NCBI GenBank assembly: GCA_020638365.1
Contig: JACKIQ010000001.1
Span: 1 to 64,000, forward strand
Direction of reading: 5' to 3'
Source: Rhodospirillales bacterium
GTDB lineage: Bacteria; Pseudomonadota; Alphaproteobacteria; Micavibrionales; Micavibrionaceae
DNA length: 64,000 nt
Shown piece after piece: positions 17,681 to 25,980 of this stretch. The position numbers were made by a program, and so were the translations under genes. Under the pieces are notes generated by a model. The model did no database searches. It saw only the letters and a program-made list of their open reading frames with translations, and was not told where the DNA came from. Position 1 is the first letter of the stretch, and every line of letters begins with the position of its first letter.

Positions 17681-17934
17681 AACGGCTTTAATATCGCCGA
17701 TCCCTTCGCAGGTAAAGACCACTTGATGTCTTGCTTTCCTCTTTATCTTTACCTGGTTCCGGTGGACCGCGTTTCAATAGCTGGCCCGCTTTTCAGCAAA
17801 CGCTAAATCCGCTTGACCCTTCCCCGCGTTTCTTTAGGATTACAGGCTTTGGTGAAACATCGCATGTATCGGCTTCGGGGTCGCACTGAGCAAACGCCCG
17901 TCCACCGTGTGCAGGCGCAATTCTATACAGACAG

Positions 17935-18786
17935 ATGACCGCAGCCCCTCCTCCCGCCCTGCCGAAAGAAACAGATGTCAGCGCCAAGTTCGCGTATGTC
18001 AGGCTTGCGCAATCGGATGCCGAGATAACAGCGGCGCAGCGTCTGCGCTACATGGTGTTTTACGAGGAATACAAGGCTGAGCCTACCCCGGAGATGCTTG
18101 CACAAAAGCGCGATTTTGACGCGTTTGACACGATAGCGGATCACCTTATCGTCCTTACCAAGGACCCTGAGAGCGAACAGGAGCATATCGTCGGGACGTA
18201 CCGCCTGATCCGGCAGGAGGTCGCTGAGGCTTTCGGGCGGTTTTATTCGGAGGACGAATACGATATCTCACCGCTTGTGCGCTCCGGCCTTTCCCTTCTT
18301 GAACTTGGACGGTCGTGCGTTCTGGCCCCTTATCGAACAAAGCCTATTCTCAATCTCCTCTGGCAGGGGATCGCGGATTACATTACCCGGCACGAGATCG
18401 ACCTTCTCTTCGGCTGCGCCAGTTTCCCGGGGACAGACATCGAAGCGCTTTCGGAGCAATTATCCTACCTCTACCATTATCATCCCACGCCCAAGGATAT
18501 CTGTCCTGTCGCCTTACCAGATCGTTATGTCAACATGAATGTCGTCCCTAAAGAGACGTTTAACGAAAAACGCGCGTTTGCCAGCCTGCCTCCGCTGATT
18601 AAAGGGTATCTCAGGCTCGGCGCCAGTATCGGGAACGGAGCGGTTATCGACGAGCAGTTCAACACCACGGACGTCTGTATCGTCGTGCAAACGACGCTGC
18701 TGACCGAACGCTACCGAAAATATTTCGAGCGAAAAATCCAGCGCACCATGCCCGGGCACGGCGCTCCGGGCGAAGACAAAGCATGA
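17935..18786 (+). CDS. olsB: Ornithine N-acyltransferase OlsB
   Basis: OlsB forms lyso-ornithine lipid by transferring a 3-hydroxyacyl chain from acyl-ACP to ornithine. The 283-residue protein is of the GNAT/autoinducer-synthase-like type: A-E-I-T-A-A-Q-R-L-R-Y-M-V-F-Y-E-E-Y at the N-terminus, V-G-T-Y-R-L-I-R and L-E-L-G-R-S-C-V core strands, and F-G-C-A-S-F-P-G-T-D. The C-terminal segment contains T-T-D-V-C-I-V-V, typical of OlsB. The ribosome site is weak. It overlaps the following acyltransferase gene by 4 nt, matching the olsB-olsA order known elsewhere. Together they make a phosphorus-free membrane lipid. Confidence 0.88.
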   Translation: MTAAPPPALPKETDVSAKFAYVRLAQSDAEITAAQRLRYMVFYEEYKAEPTPEMLAQKRDFDAFDTIADHLIVLTKDPESEQEHIVGTYRLIRQEVAEAFGRFYSEDEYDISPLVRSGLSLLELGRSCVLAPYRTKPILNLLWQGIADYITRHEIDLLFGCASFPGTDIEALSEQLSYLYHYHPTPKDICPVALPDRYVNMNVVPKETFNEKRAFASLPPLIKGYLRLGASIGNGAVIDEQFNTTDVCIVVQTTLLTERYRKYFERKIQRTMPGHGAPGEDKA

Positions 18787-19568
18787 GGAGCGTTGTCGCC
18801 GTTATCAAGCTGACCGGGTTTGCGGGTCTGATTCTTCTTGCCGTGCCCTTTCAGGCTCTGGTTCTGCTTTTTTGCAAAGGATCAAGCGCCTATGTCCTGC
18901 CTTTCCTATGGCATAGGGGTGTTTGCCGTCTTCTGGGCGTAAAAATCAAGGTCCATGGAACCCCTGAAACAGGGAAACAGGTGTTTTTCGTGGGGAATCA
19001 CCTGTCCTATCTCGATATCCCGGCGATCGGAAGCGTGATTCGCGGATCGTTCGTCGCCAAAAAGGACGTTGAAAGCTGGCCGCTATTCGGATTTCTTTCA
19101 AAATTACAGCAAACGGCTTTTATCAGCCGTTCGCGAGAGGACGCCACCCGCGAGAAAACCGCCCTGGACCATTATCTGAGCGAAGGGAAAAGCCTAATTC
19201 TTTTTCCCGAAGGAACCTCGACCGACGGACAGACAGTCCTGCCCTTTAAATCCAGCCTGTTTTCGATTGCCTTGCGGGAACAGGTCCATGGTCACCTTAT
19301 TCTCCAGCCCTTTACCGTCAAACTTGTTCTCGCGAATGGCCAAACGCCGACAACACAGGCCGTCCGGGATCTTTATGCCTGGCATAACGAGATGGATACG
19401 CCTCTTCACACACATTTATGGCTTTTCGCCAAAAGCCGGGGGGCGGAGCTGGCGCTGGTTTTCCACCAGCCGGTCAGGGCCAGTGAATATAAAGACAGAA
19501 AAGTTCTTGCCAAGGTGTGCCATGAACACGTATCCAAGGGCTTGGAAACGGACAAAAACACACCGTAA
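18783..19568 (+). CDS. olsA: Lyso-ornithine lipid O-acyltransferase OlsA (PlsC family)
   Basis: OlsA adds the second, ester-linked acyl chain to lyso-ornithine lipid. The 261 residues include an N-terminal membrane helix (F-A-G-L-I-L-L-A-V-P-F-Q-A-L-V-L-L). The PlsC acyltransferase motifs follow: H-L-S-Y-L-D (an H-x4-D active site), F-I-S-R in block II and F-P-E-G-T-S-T-D in block III. By sequence alone it could be a 1-acylglycerol-3-phosphate acyltransferase; the 4-nt overlap with olsB makes OlsA more likely. It is membrane-bound and faces the cytosol. Confidence 0.85.
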   Translation: MRSVVAVIKLTGFAGLILLAVPFQALVLLFCKGSSAYVLPFLWHRGVCRLLGVKIKVHGTPETGKQVFFVGNHLSYLDIPAIGSVIRGSFVAKKDVESWPLFGFLSKLQQTAFISRSREDATREKTALDHYLSEGKSLILFPEGTSTDGQTVLPFKSSLFSIALREQVHGHLILQPFTVKLVLANGQTPTTQAVRDLYAWHNEMDTPLHTHLWLFAKSRGAELALVFHQPVRASEYKDRKVLAKVCHEHVSKGLETDKNTP

Positions 19569-19594
19569 AAACCTATCAATAACCGAGGGCCATT

Positions 19595-19816
19595 ATGCAT
19601 TTTACCGCCGACGAACTTCGAAAGCTTGAAAAATATCTGTCGCAGAAACTCAAACTTTCCGGCGTTACCCTGAAAAAACGCGAGCGGGCCCAGGATTCTA
19701 TAGAGGTGCTGATGGAGGGCGAGTTTATCGGGACGATTTACAAGGACACCGAAGACGGGGAAACGTCCTATGATCTCAATATCGCAATCCTTGAGATTGA
19801 TCTTCCGCCTTTATAG
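19595..19816 (+). CDS. DUF3126 family protein
   Basis: This is a small 73-residue cytosolic protein of the alphaproteobacterial DUF3126 family. It shows the typical L-R-K-L-E-K-Y-L-S-Q-K-L start, the E-V-L-M-E-G-E-F-I-G-T-I-Y-K-D centre and the E-D-G-E-T-S-Y-D-L-N-I-A-I-L end, a compact alpha/beta pattern. It lies 26 nt behind olsA and may be on the same transcript, although a role in lipid synthesis is not known. The function of the family is undetermined. Confidence 0.85.
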   Translation: MHFTADELRKLEKYLSQKLKLSGVTLKKRERAQDSIEVLMEGEFIGTIYKDTEDGETSYDLNIAILEIDLPPL

Positions 19817-19880
19817 GCGCTTATCCGGAGACTGCCAGCAAACAGCCAGATTTACGCTTTTAATCTTATTCACATTATTT

Positions 19881-19910
19881 TTGGCTGTTTTCGAGCAGTT
19901 TTGGTATAAT
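19881..19910 (+). promoter_or_regulatory. Putative sigma70-type promoter
   Basis: TTGGCT at 19881-19886 and a perfect TATAAT at 19905-19910 are separated by 18 nt. The pair lies 34 nt before the GTG start of the exported protein at 19944, so transcription would begin near 19917. This is pattern recognition only. Confidence 0.4.
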
Positions 19911-19943
19911 TGCAGTCGACCCGCAACCAGTCAGGTGCACTTC

Positions 19944-20408
19944 GTGAGACACGCAATTCTTATATGTCTGAGCTTCTGGTCTGGCTTTCTGGCTTTTCCG
20001 AGGGATGCAACGGCTTACGAATCTCTTGCTTACGGTGCCGCCTTGCCCCCCAGTTCCCGGCTATTGCTTGAAGAGTGGCTGGATCAGGAAAAAGAAACGG
20101 AATTGAGCCATTACGAGGTGGCTGTGGCCGATCTTAATCGCGACGGGATCGGCGAATATGTTCTTAAACCTCGGAAATGCTATGGAAAAGGAGGGTTTTG
20201 CACCTTTATCGTGCTTGCGGAAGGGCAAAAAGGCGCGCTTGTTTTGGGAAAAATTTCCGCAAAAAAACTTGCCCTTGGGGATTCCTATCATACAGGCGTG
20301 CAGGATATTCTTGCATTTCGCAGCAACAACAACGATTATGAATATGATATTTTCGTTTGGGACCCTCTCGCAAGCGAGTATGTTCAGAATGGGCGGACTG
20401 AAGGATAG
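19944..20408 (+). CDS. Small exported hypothetical protein
   Basis: This 154-residue protein has a clear signal peptide, with hydrophobic core I-L-I-C-L-S-F-W-S-G-F-L-A-F and likely cleavage after A-T-A. GTG at 19944 starts exactly before this signal and has AGG upstream; the frame is open further upstream but that part is not signal-like. The mature part includes V-A-D-L-N-R-D-G-I-G-E-Y-V, which resembles a calcium-binding or FG-GAP-like D-x-N-x-D-G loop. No family is recognised. It directly precedes the cysteine-rich exported protein, 2 nt away. Confidence 0.6.
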   Translation: MRHAILICLSFWSGFLAFPRDATAYESLAYGAALPPSSRLLLEEWLDQEKETELSHYEVAVADLNRDGIGEYVLKPRKCYGKGGFCTFIVLAEGQKGALVLGKISAKKLALGDSYHTGVQDILAFRSNNNDYEYDIFVWDPLASEYVQNGRTEG

Positions 20409-20410
20409 GG

Positions 20411-21580
20411 ATGGTGTTTAATAGCCTCAGCTCAGTTTCAGGGTATGGATTGGCTTTTCTGGCCGGGCTTGTTCTTGTTTTTTCCTGTTCCCATACGGCC
20501 TATGCCGCTGCGACCTGTACGCCCGGCATTATCTGCACGGGTTATGATGTGAATACGGATACAACAACCGGAACGGACCCTGCCGCGAACGGACCGAAGA
20601 CCGGACTGGCGGCGCCGCATACCGGGGGCATGTGCGACGGGAACTTCATGAACCAGATCTACGCCAAAGCCTATATGGAGGCCAGCCGCGAGGTTATCAT
20701 CAACGAGCAGCTCATTCTCAAGCCGGACAGCGTGCTGGAGTACACCTGTTTCGACCAGTTTATTGCCCTTAGCGCCCACAATGCCGGCATGATATTCAGC
20801 GAAGCCGATACTTTTGACAACCGGGAAGTCCTGCTTTGCACAGGGGATAACAGCTGCGGCGATACAACCAATTACACCGTCAATTATGCGGATGACCATC
20901 TGGACAACGTTCTGGATATTCTTCTTCTTGATACGCTGGAAGACTATATCACGAACAATTTCAGCCATGAGTTTCTGGGCGGTTCAACCTCCATCAATAA
21001 CACCATGAACCTGACGTCTATCGGCGGCAACAGTTATGACTGCCCGCATATGCAGACCATATGGGAACTGGCAAAGTGCAGGGATTTCGGGGAGGACGAC
21101 CAGTTTTTCAATTTCGAAACCCTTTCTACTGAGGATCCCCGTATCCTTATCATCGAGTGTTCGCCCGGTATGAGCATGGCGGCGGGTTCGGGTTCAAACA
21201 CGCCCATGACGATTACAGAGAATCCGCGCTGTCCCGCCAGTCCCGGCGGGCCTTACGCCAATACGAATATCACCAACGATATTATCCGCGTCGCCAATAA
21301 CTGCGACTTTCTGTTTGTCGTGTACGACACGATTATTCATTATTTTGAGCTGCTGAAAGCGGACGGCCAGATGGTGGGTGTTACGACCTATAACTGCCTA
21401 CCGCCTATTCCAACCGGCCTTACTGTCAAAATCCGGACGCATACGCTCTACGATTACGCCGGGCCGCCAGTCAGCAATCTTACGACAATTCCCCCAACAG
21501 ACAGCACGCATAACGATATGTTCTGTCCGAACCCGGGGTGCTGGTATGATTATTCGTCAGGGACATGTCAGCCGCCCTGA
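20411..21580 (+). CDS. Exported cysteine-rich protein, paralogue 1
   Basis: This 389-residue protein has a signal peptide ending near A-Y-A. The mature chain is rich in Asn, Thr, Asp and cysteine (over ten Cys), suggesting disulfide bonding in the periplasm or outside. Shared with the downstream paralogue are an L-I-L-K-P-D-S-V-x-E-Y-T-C-F-D block, a Y-D-C-P-H-M or Y-T-C-D-L-M block followed by A-K-C, and a C-terminal P-G-C-W-Y-D pattern ending in C-Q-P-P. SD AAGGATAGGG precedes the ATG. No known family is recognised. The tandem duplication argues for a specific surface or secretion-associated role. Confidence 0.7.
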   Translation: MVFNSLSSVSGYGLAFLAGLVLVFSCSHTAYAAATCTPGIICTGYDVNTDTTTGTDPAANGPKTGLAAPHTGGMCDGNFMNQIYAKAYMEASREVIINEQLILKPDSVLEYTCFDQFIALSAHNAGMIFSEADTFDNREVLLCTGDNSCGDTTNYTVNYADDHLDNVLDILLLDTLEDYITNNFSHEFLGGSTSINNTMNLTSIGGNSYDCPHMQTIWELAKCRDFGEDDQFFNFETLSTEDPRILIIECSPGMSMAAGSGSNTPMTITENPRCPASPGGPYANTNITNDIIRVANNCDFLFVVYDTIIHYFELLKADGQMVGVTTYNCLPPIPTGLTVKIRTHTLYDYAGPPVSNLTTIPPTDSTHNDMFCPNPGCWYDYSSGTCQPP

Positions 21581-21592
21581 TATGTTAATGAT

Positions 21593-21622
21593 TTGCGAAA
21601 CTATGGTTTTTTTGTTTAGAAT
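21593..21622 (+). promoter_or_regulatory. Putative sigma70-type promoter
   Basis: TTGCGA at 21593-21598 and TAGAAT at 21617-21622 are 18 nt apart in the 71-nt gap between the two cysteine-rich paralogues. It would give a short leader before the ATG at 21652, allowing the second paralogue to be expressed on its own. Pattern only. Confidence 0.35.
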
Positions 21623-21651
21623 AGCGGTGTAGACGTCGAAGGGTTAGGAAC

Positions 21652-22533
21652 ATGGTATCTTTAGGACTTAGAGCATTCAAAAAAGGCTTATTCGTTGTCG
21701 CGGCCGCTCTAGCGGGCTGTTTAAGTCCATCCTTTATACAGACCGCCGAGGCCGCCGGTCCTCCGCCCATAGCCGCAACGCCCTGCGATACGCTTTACTA
21801 CCAGACGCTCTCGGCGCGGGCATGGCTGGAAGCCCAGAGAGAGATTACACAAAACCAGAACCTTATTCTCAAGCCCGACAGCGTTTTCGAGTATACGTGC
21901 TTTGACATGTTTCTCATGGAACTGGCGCAGCATGCGCAGAACATGTTCAGCGAAACCGGGGCCTTCGGGGGGCCTCTTTCTTCGACCAGCATGGATAACG
22001 CCCTGACGAACCTTGTGGGGACATCGCTGCAGAATTTCGTCAGCCAGAATTTCGGGTATTACGACATGCTCGGGGGCCATGCTGCGGGGGCGTCCATTCC
22101 CCCTCACCCGATGGCCAACCCGATTAACGGCGGAACCTATACCTGCGACCTGATGCGGCGGGTGTGGGAGGCCGCGAAATGTATCAATTTCGCTTCCAAC
22201 CCGGCCGAGGACGGCTTCTACACGTTCCAAGAATACTCCACGCAGCCGGACAAGCGTTACCTGCCGACCCGTTGCGCCGGCATCCCGGCCGCCTGGAATG
22301 CCAACCTGAACACGGCCTTGCTTGCGCCGGCCTGGGCACCTGACCCGATGCAGACCTATCTGGCCTATATTGATCCGGCCAACTGTACGATCGGTAACGC
22401 AAACAATATCGCCATTCCGACCGGTGTCGTGGTTACGCGTACGGCTGTTGCGCCGCCAACCTATAACGAGCATGTCTGCATCATTCCGGGCTGCCGTTAC
22501 AACCCGACGAACAACCGCTGCGAACCGAACTAA
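21652..22533 (+). CDS. Exported cysteine-rich protein, paralogue 2 (possible lipoprotein)
   Basis: This 293-residue protein is related to the preceding gene product. The N-terminus has lysines, a hydrophobic stretch (L-F-V-V-A-A-A) and L-A-G-C at residues 20-23, which fits a lipobox; a signal peptidase I site after A-E-A is the alternative. Conserved with paralogue 1 are A-R-A-W-L-E-A-Q-R-E-I versus A-K-A-Y-M-E-A-S-R-E-V, the K-P-D-S-V-F-E-Y-T-C-F-D block, and a C-terminal P-G-C-R-Y-N with a final cysteine. The 96-residue difference in length is mainly in the central and C-terminal loops. Function unknown. Confidence 0.7.
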   Translation: MVSLGLRAFKKGLFVVAAALAGCLSPSFIQTAEAAGPPPIAATPCDTLYYQTLSARAWLEAQREITQNQNLILKPDSVFEYTCFDMFLMELAQHAQNMFSETGAFGGPLSSTSMDNALTNLVGTSLQNFVSQNFGYYDMLGGHAAGASIPPHPMANPINGGTYTCDLMRRVWEAAKCINFASNPAEDGFYTFQEYSTQPDKRYLPTRCAGIPAAWNANLNTALLAPAWAPDPMQTYLAYIDPANCTIGNANNIAIPTGVVVTRTAVAPPTYNEHVCIIPGCRYNPTNNRCEPN

Positions 22534-22718
22534 TAAAAAAGGTTTATGGTTATTTTCAGCACGGTTCAGGCTTGATCATCTCCCCAATTCCCGTTTGATC
22601 GAGGGGCTTCCCTGATATAGTGTTGGCTGTACCTGAATGTTTCGGGGCGGGCCGTACCGTTTTTGCCGTTTCCGGACTCTTTCGCGGTCGCCACACTTAT
22701 CGAAAGGCAAGTCGAATC

Positions 22719-24053
22719 GTGCAGAATATTCCGGGCCGCTTTTTATACAGAACCTACCGATCGCTTACCTGCCTGAGTCATCCTCTTCTCCTGCGTCTTC
22801 TGGCCAAGCGGCTTGAAAAAGGGAAGGAAATTCCCGAACGGGTCGAAGAAAAGAAGGGAATTACATACGCCCTACGGCCGGACGGTGTGCTGTTCTGGAT
22901 TCACGCGGCCAGCGTCGGGGAAATCCAATCCGCACTCGTTCTTATCCGAATACTCTGCGCACGTTTTCCTGACGTCCGTGTCCTGGTTACAACCGGAACC
23001 GTTACATCGGCCCGCATTATCGAGGATAAATTGCCTCAAGGCGCTCTCCACCAATTCTACCCGCTCGATCATCCGCAGTGGGTTCGTCTGTTTCTTGATC
23101 GTTGGAAGCCGGATTTTGTGTTCTGGATGGAATCCGAACTCTGGCCGAACATGCTTGAGGGGCTGCGCGATCGTTGCATTCCCGCCGTTCTTGTGAATGC
23201 CCGGATATCACCGCGTTCTTTTAAGGCGTGGGGATGGGCAAAGCCATTGACGGGGCGCCTGCTCGGGACTTTTTCACTAATCCTGGCTCAAACGGACGTG
23301 GATTCAACCAGACTTAAGGGCCTTGGATATTCCGGGCGGATCGTCGTGACGGACAATCTGAAATACAGCGCGGCGGACCTCCCCTATGTTCCTGACGTTC
23401 TTCAGGCTCTGCAAGAAAAAACGCAAGAACGTACGTTGTGGGTCTTTTCCAGCACGCATAAAGGCGAGGAAGAGATGGCCGCGCGGGTTCATAAGGCACT
23501 TAAAAAGCGTTTTCCAACGCTCCTGACGCTTATTGTTCCCCGGCATCCGGAGCGCAGGGGCGATATCAGAGAATCTCTTGAGGATTGCGGTCTTCACGTG
23601 TGTTTTCGTGGAGAGACTCATATCCTGCCAACGGATCAGGATGATCTGTACATTGCCGATACGCTGGGCGAACTTGGACTTTTTTACCGGCTGTGCCCTG
23701 TTGCCGTCATCGGACGCTCCTTCAGCGAGGACGGCGGGGGCGGTCATAACCCTCTGGAAGCGGCCCAGCTTGGCTGCGCGGTTCTGCATGGGCCGAACGT
23801 CCAGAACCTGCAACAGATTTACGACGAGATGGACGAGGCGGGTGCGGCGCTTCGTTTGCCCGATGAGGCTTCGCTTAGGGAGACACTCGCGCGTTTTTTT
23901 GAGAACACGGAAAAACTCAAGGCCCTGCAGGAAGCCGGGCAATCTTTTGCGAACAACAAGGCCGGGGTTATTGACCGTGTTATGGAAGAGATCGAGCCGA
24001 TTCTCATAGCCGCCCTGCCCGACCGCCTTACCTTAGAGAGGGTTCCGGAATGA
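22719..24053 (+). CDS. waaA: 3-deoxy-D-manno-octulosonic acid (Kdo) transferase
   Basis: WaaA attaches Kdo from CMP-Kdo to the lipid A precursor at the inner membrane. The 444-residue form begins at GTG 22719 with AAGGC upstream; an earlier in-frame start at 22620 adds residues outside the family. Motifs include the N-terminal F-L-Y-R-T-Y-R-S-L, W-I-H-A-A-S-V-G-E, the M-E-S-E-L-W-P-N block and the late G-G-H-N-P-L-E-A-A sugar-nucleotide site. lpxK and lpxL follow with 4-nt overlaps, so this is a lipid A operon. Confidence 0.93.
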   Translation: MQNIPGRFLYRTYRSLTCLSHPLLLRLLAKRLEKGKEIPERVEEKKGITYALRPDGVLFWIHAASVGEIQSALVLIRILCARFPDVRVLVTTGTVTSARIIEDKLPQGALHQFYPLDHPQWVRLFLDRWKPDFVFWMESELWPNMLEGLRDRCIPAVLVNARISPRSFKAWGWAKPLTGRLLGTFSLILAQTDVDSTRLKGLGYSGRIVVTDNLKYSAADLPYVPDVLQALQEKTQERTLWVFSSTHKGEEEMAARVHKALKKRFPTLLTLIVPRHPERRGDIRESLEDCGLHVCFRGETHILPTDQDDLYIADTLGELGLFYRLCPVAVIGRSFSEDGGGGHNPLEAAQLGCAVLHGPNVQNLQQIYDEMDEAGAALRLPDEASLRETLARFFENTEKLKALQEAGQSFANNKAGVIDRVMEEIEPILIAALPDRLTLERVPE

Positions 24054-25072
24054 GCGGGTTCAAGACACCGTCCTTCTGGTACCGTGAACCCGGATCCGCG
24101 ACAGGGCTCACGGAATATGCGCTTTTCCCTTTTTCCATCCTTTATGGCGCCGGACAGAAAATGCGGCGGCAACTCAGCATATCAGAGCGCGTTTCATGCC
24201 CGGTTGTCTGCGTGGGCAATATTGTTGCCGGGGGGAGCGGAAAAACGCCCAGCGTCGCCGCCCTGTGGACACTGATTCTCGAATCGGGAATTGCGGAAAC
24301 CCCGTGGATACTTACCCGAGGCTATGGCGGGACCTTATCCGGGCCTGTCCTTGTCGATCCAACGAAGCACAGAGCGGATCAGGTCGGGGACGAGCCCCTT
24401 CTGCTTGCAGCACGGGGGATGAGGGTCGTCGTTTGTACCGACCGCGTTGAGGGAGCCTGGTTTGCCATCAAGAGCGGCGCGGATCTTATACTGATGGATG
24501 ACGGGTTTCAGAATCCGCGTCTCCATAAGGATTTTTCGTTTCTTGTGATTGACGGGGTAAGCGGTCTTGGAAACCGAAGCCTGCTGCCGGCGGGGCCATT
24601 GCGCGAAAAACCCGAAGACGCATTCGCGCGGGCGCAGGCGGTGATCCTGATCGGGGAGGACCGGACCGGGGTGCGTTCACTCCTTCCCCCTGCCCTACCT
24701 GTTTTCTCTGCACATATCGAACCGCAAAAGCAGCCAGATCAATCCGGTTCGTACATCGGGTTCGCGGGGCTGGGGCGACCTGAAAAGTTCAGGTCTACCC
24801 TAAAATCTCTGGGTCTTGAGCTTAAGAGCTTTCACGGTTTCGCCGATCATCACGCCTATAGCGCGGACGATTTCAAGATGCTTTTTGAGGAGGCAGAGAA
24901 CTCTTCGGCCACTCTGATTACCACAGAAAAAGATTTCATGCGGCTCTCCTCCGATATGCGCATGAACGTCGATTTTCTTCCCATCGAACTTGTGTTCGAT
25001 GACTTTGCGGGTCTGGCCGCTCTTATGCGCAAGGGTCTTGTGGAAGCGAATACCGGGGGCGAAGGGAAATGA
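24050..25072 (+). CDS. lpxK: Tetraacyldisaccharide 4'-kinase
   Basis: LpxK phosphorylates the 4' position of tetraacyldisaccharide-1-phosphate to make lipid IVA. The 340-residue protein has the N-terminal P-S-F-W-Y-R and P-F-S-I-L-Y-G motifs. A modified Walker A is seen in V-G-N-I-V-A-G-G-S-G-K-T-P. I-L-M-D-D-G-F-Q-N-P carries the catalytic Asp pair. The C-terminal H-A-Y-S-A-D-D-F and T-T-E-K-D sequences are also typical. It overlaps waaA and lpxL by 4 nt at each side, which implies coupled translation. It is an inner-membrane-associated enzyme. Confidence 0.96.
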   Translation: MSGFKTPSFWYREPGSATGLTEYALFPFSILYGAGQKMRRQLSISERVSCPVVCVGNIVAGGSGKTPSVAALWTLILESGIAETPWILTRGYGGTLSGPVLVDPTKHRADQVGDEPLLLAARGMRVVVCTDRVEGAWFAIKSGADLILMDDGFQNPRLHKDFSFLVIDGVSGLGNRSLLPAGPLREKPEDAFARAQAVILIGEDRTGVRSLLPPALPVFSAHIEPQKQPDQSGSYIGFAGLGRPEKFRSTLKSLGLELKSFHGFADHHAYSADDFKMLFEEAENSSATLITTEKDFMRLSSDMRMNVDFLPIELVFDDFAGLAALMRKGLVEANTGGEGK

Positions 25073-25980
25073 AAAAACTCCGATACGCGCTTGAAGGTGT
25101 TTTTCTTTACCTGCTCTTCGGGCTGTTTCGAATTACGGGGCCAGAGAAAGCCTCAAATTTCGGCGGGTGGATCGGGCGCACAATCGGCCCGCGTATGGCC
25201 GTTTCCCGCAAGGCGCGTGCGAATATCGCGCTGGCCTTTCCCGAACTGCTCGAGGATCGACGCGAAGCTATTCTTACAGGCATGTGGGATAATCTGGGCC
25301 GGGTTATCGCCGAATACCCGCATCTTGAAACACTCAGCCGGGATTATACCAAGATAACCGGAACAGAATTACTTTCTCCCCTTTTCGAATCCGGGGGTCC
25401 GGCCGTTTTTATCGGGGCGCATTTCGGAAACTGGGAGGTGAATTGCGCTGCGTTCCTGACGCAACTGGGCCGACCGATCGACCTGACGTATCGCGAGCCG
25501 AACAATCCGTGGACGGCCAAGCTGCTCGACCGGGCGCGGACTCTGGGCGGACGATTGCGGGGTTTTCCCAAATCAGCCGAGAGCGGACGCGGGATTCTTG
25601 GCGCCCTGCGTGAAAACCACTATCTGGGAATCCTGATCGACCAGAAATATAACGAAGGGGTGGCGGTTCCGTTTTTCGGCCATGCGGCGATGACCAACCC
25701 GATTTTCGTTCAACTCGCCCAGCGCTATCAATGCCCTGTCTTTCCGGCCAAGATCGAACGGATCGAAGGGTGCCGTTTCAAGGGCACCGTGTATCCGGCG
25801 CTGAAGCTCTTTGATGAACAGGGGAATGCGTTGCCGATCGAAGAGGTTATCAAGGAGGCGCACGGCGTTCTTGAAGGGTGGATCAGGGAACGGCCCGAAC
25901 AATGGCTCTGGCTGCACCGCCGCTGGCCGAAAGACTGCGAGAGCAGCGCTCAACCTTCTTCTTCACCACAGAGAGTGTAA
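25069..25980 (+). CDS. lpxL: Lipid A late acyltransferase (LpxL/HtrB family)
   Basis: This enzyme transfers a secondary acyl chain onto Kdo2-lipid IVA. The 303 residues start with a hydrophobic anchor (V-F-L-Y-L-L-F-G-L-F-R). The catalytic H-x4-E motif is in A-H-F-G-N-W-E-V, followed by Y-R-E-P-N-N-P, the D-Q-K-Y-N-E-G segment and W-L-H-R-R-W. It could also be an LpxM-type enzyme; placement after waaA-lpxK does not decide which acyl position is used. Its last 31 bases overlap the 3' end of the convergent phosphodiesterase gene. Confidence 0.9.
   Translation: MKKLRYALEGVFLYLLFGLFRITGPEKASNFGGWIGRTIGPRMAVSRKARANIALAFPELLEDRREAILTGMWDNLGRVIAEYPHLETLSRDYTKITGTELLSPLFESGGPAVFIGAHFGNWEVNCAAFLTQLGRPIDLTYREPNNPWTAKLLDRARTLGGRLRGFPKSAESGRGILGALRENHYLGILIDQKYNEGVAVPFFGHAAMTNPIFVQLAQRYQCPVFPAKIERIEGCRFKGTVYPALKLFDEQGNALPIEEVIKEAHGVLEGWIRERPEQWLWLHRRWPKDCESSAQPSSSPQRV

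Noticed and set aside
21721..22473. Arginine-rich open frame opposite the second cysteine-rich paralogue
   Set aside because: It has high Arg/Gly shadow composition and lies opposite a gene with a convincing signal peptide and paralogue.
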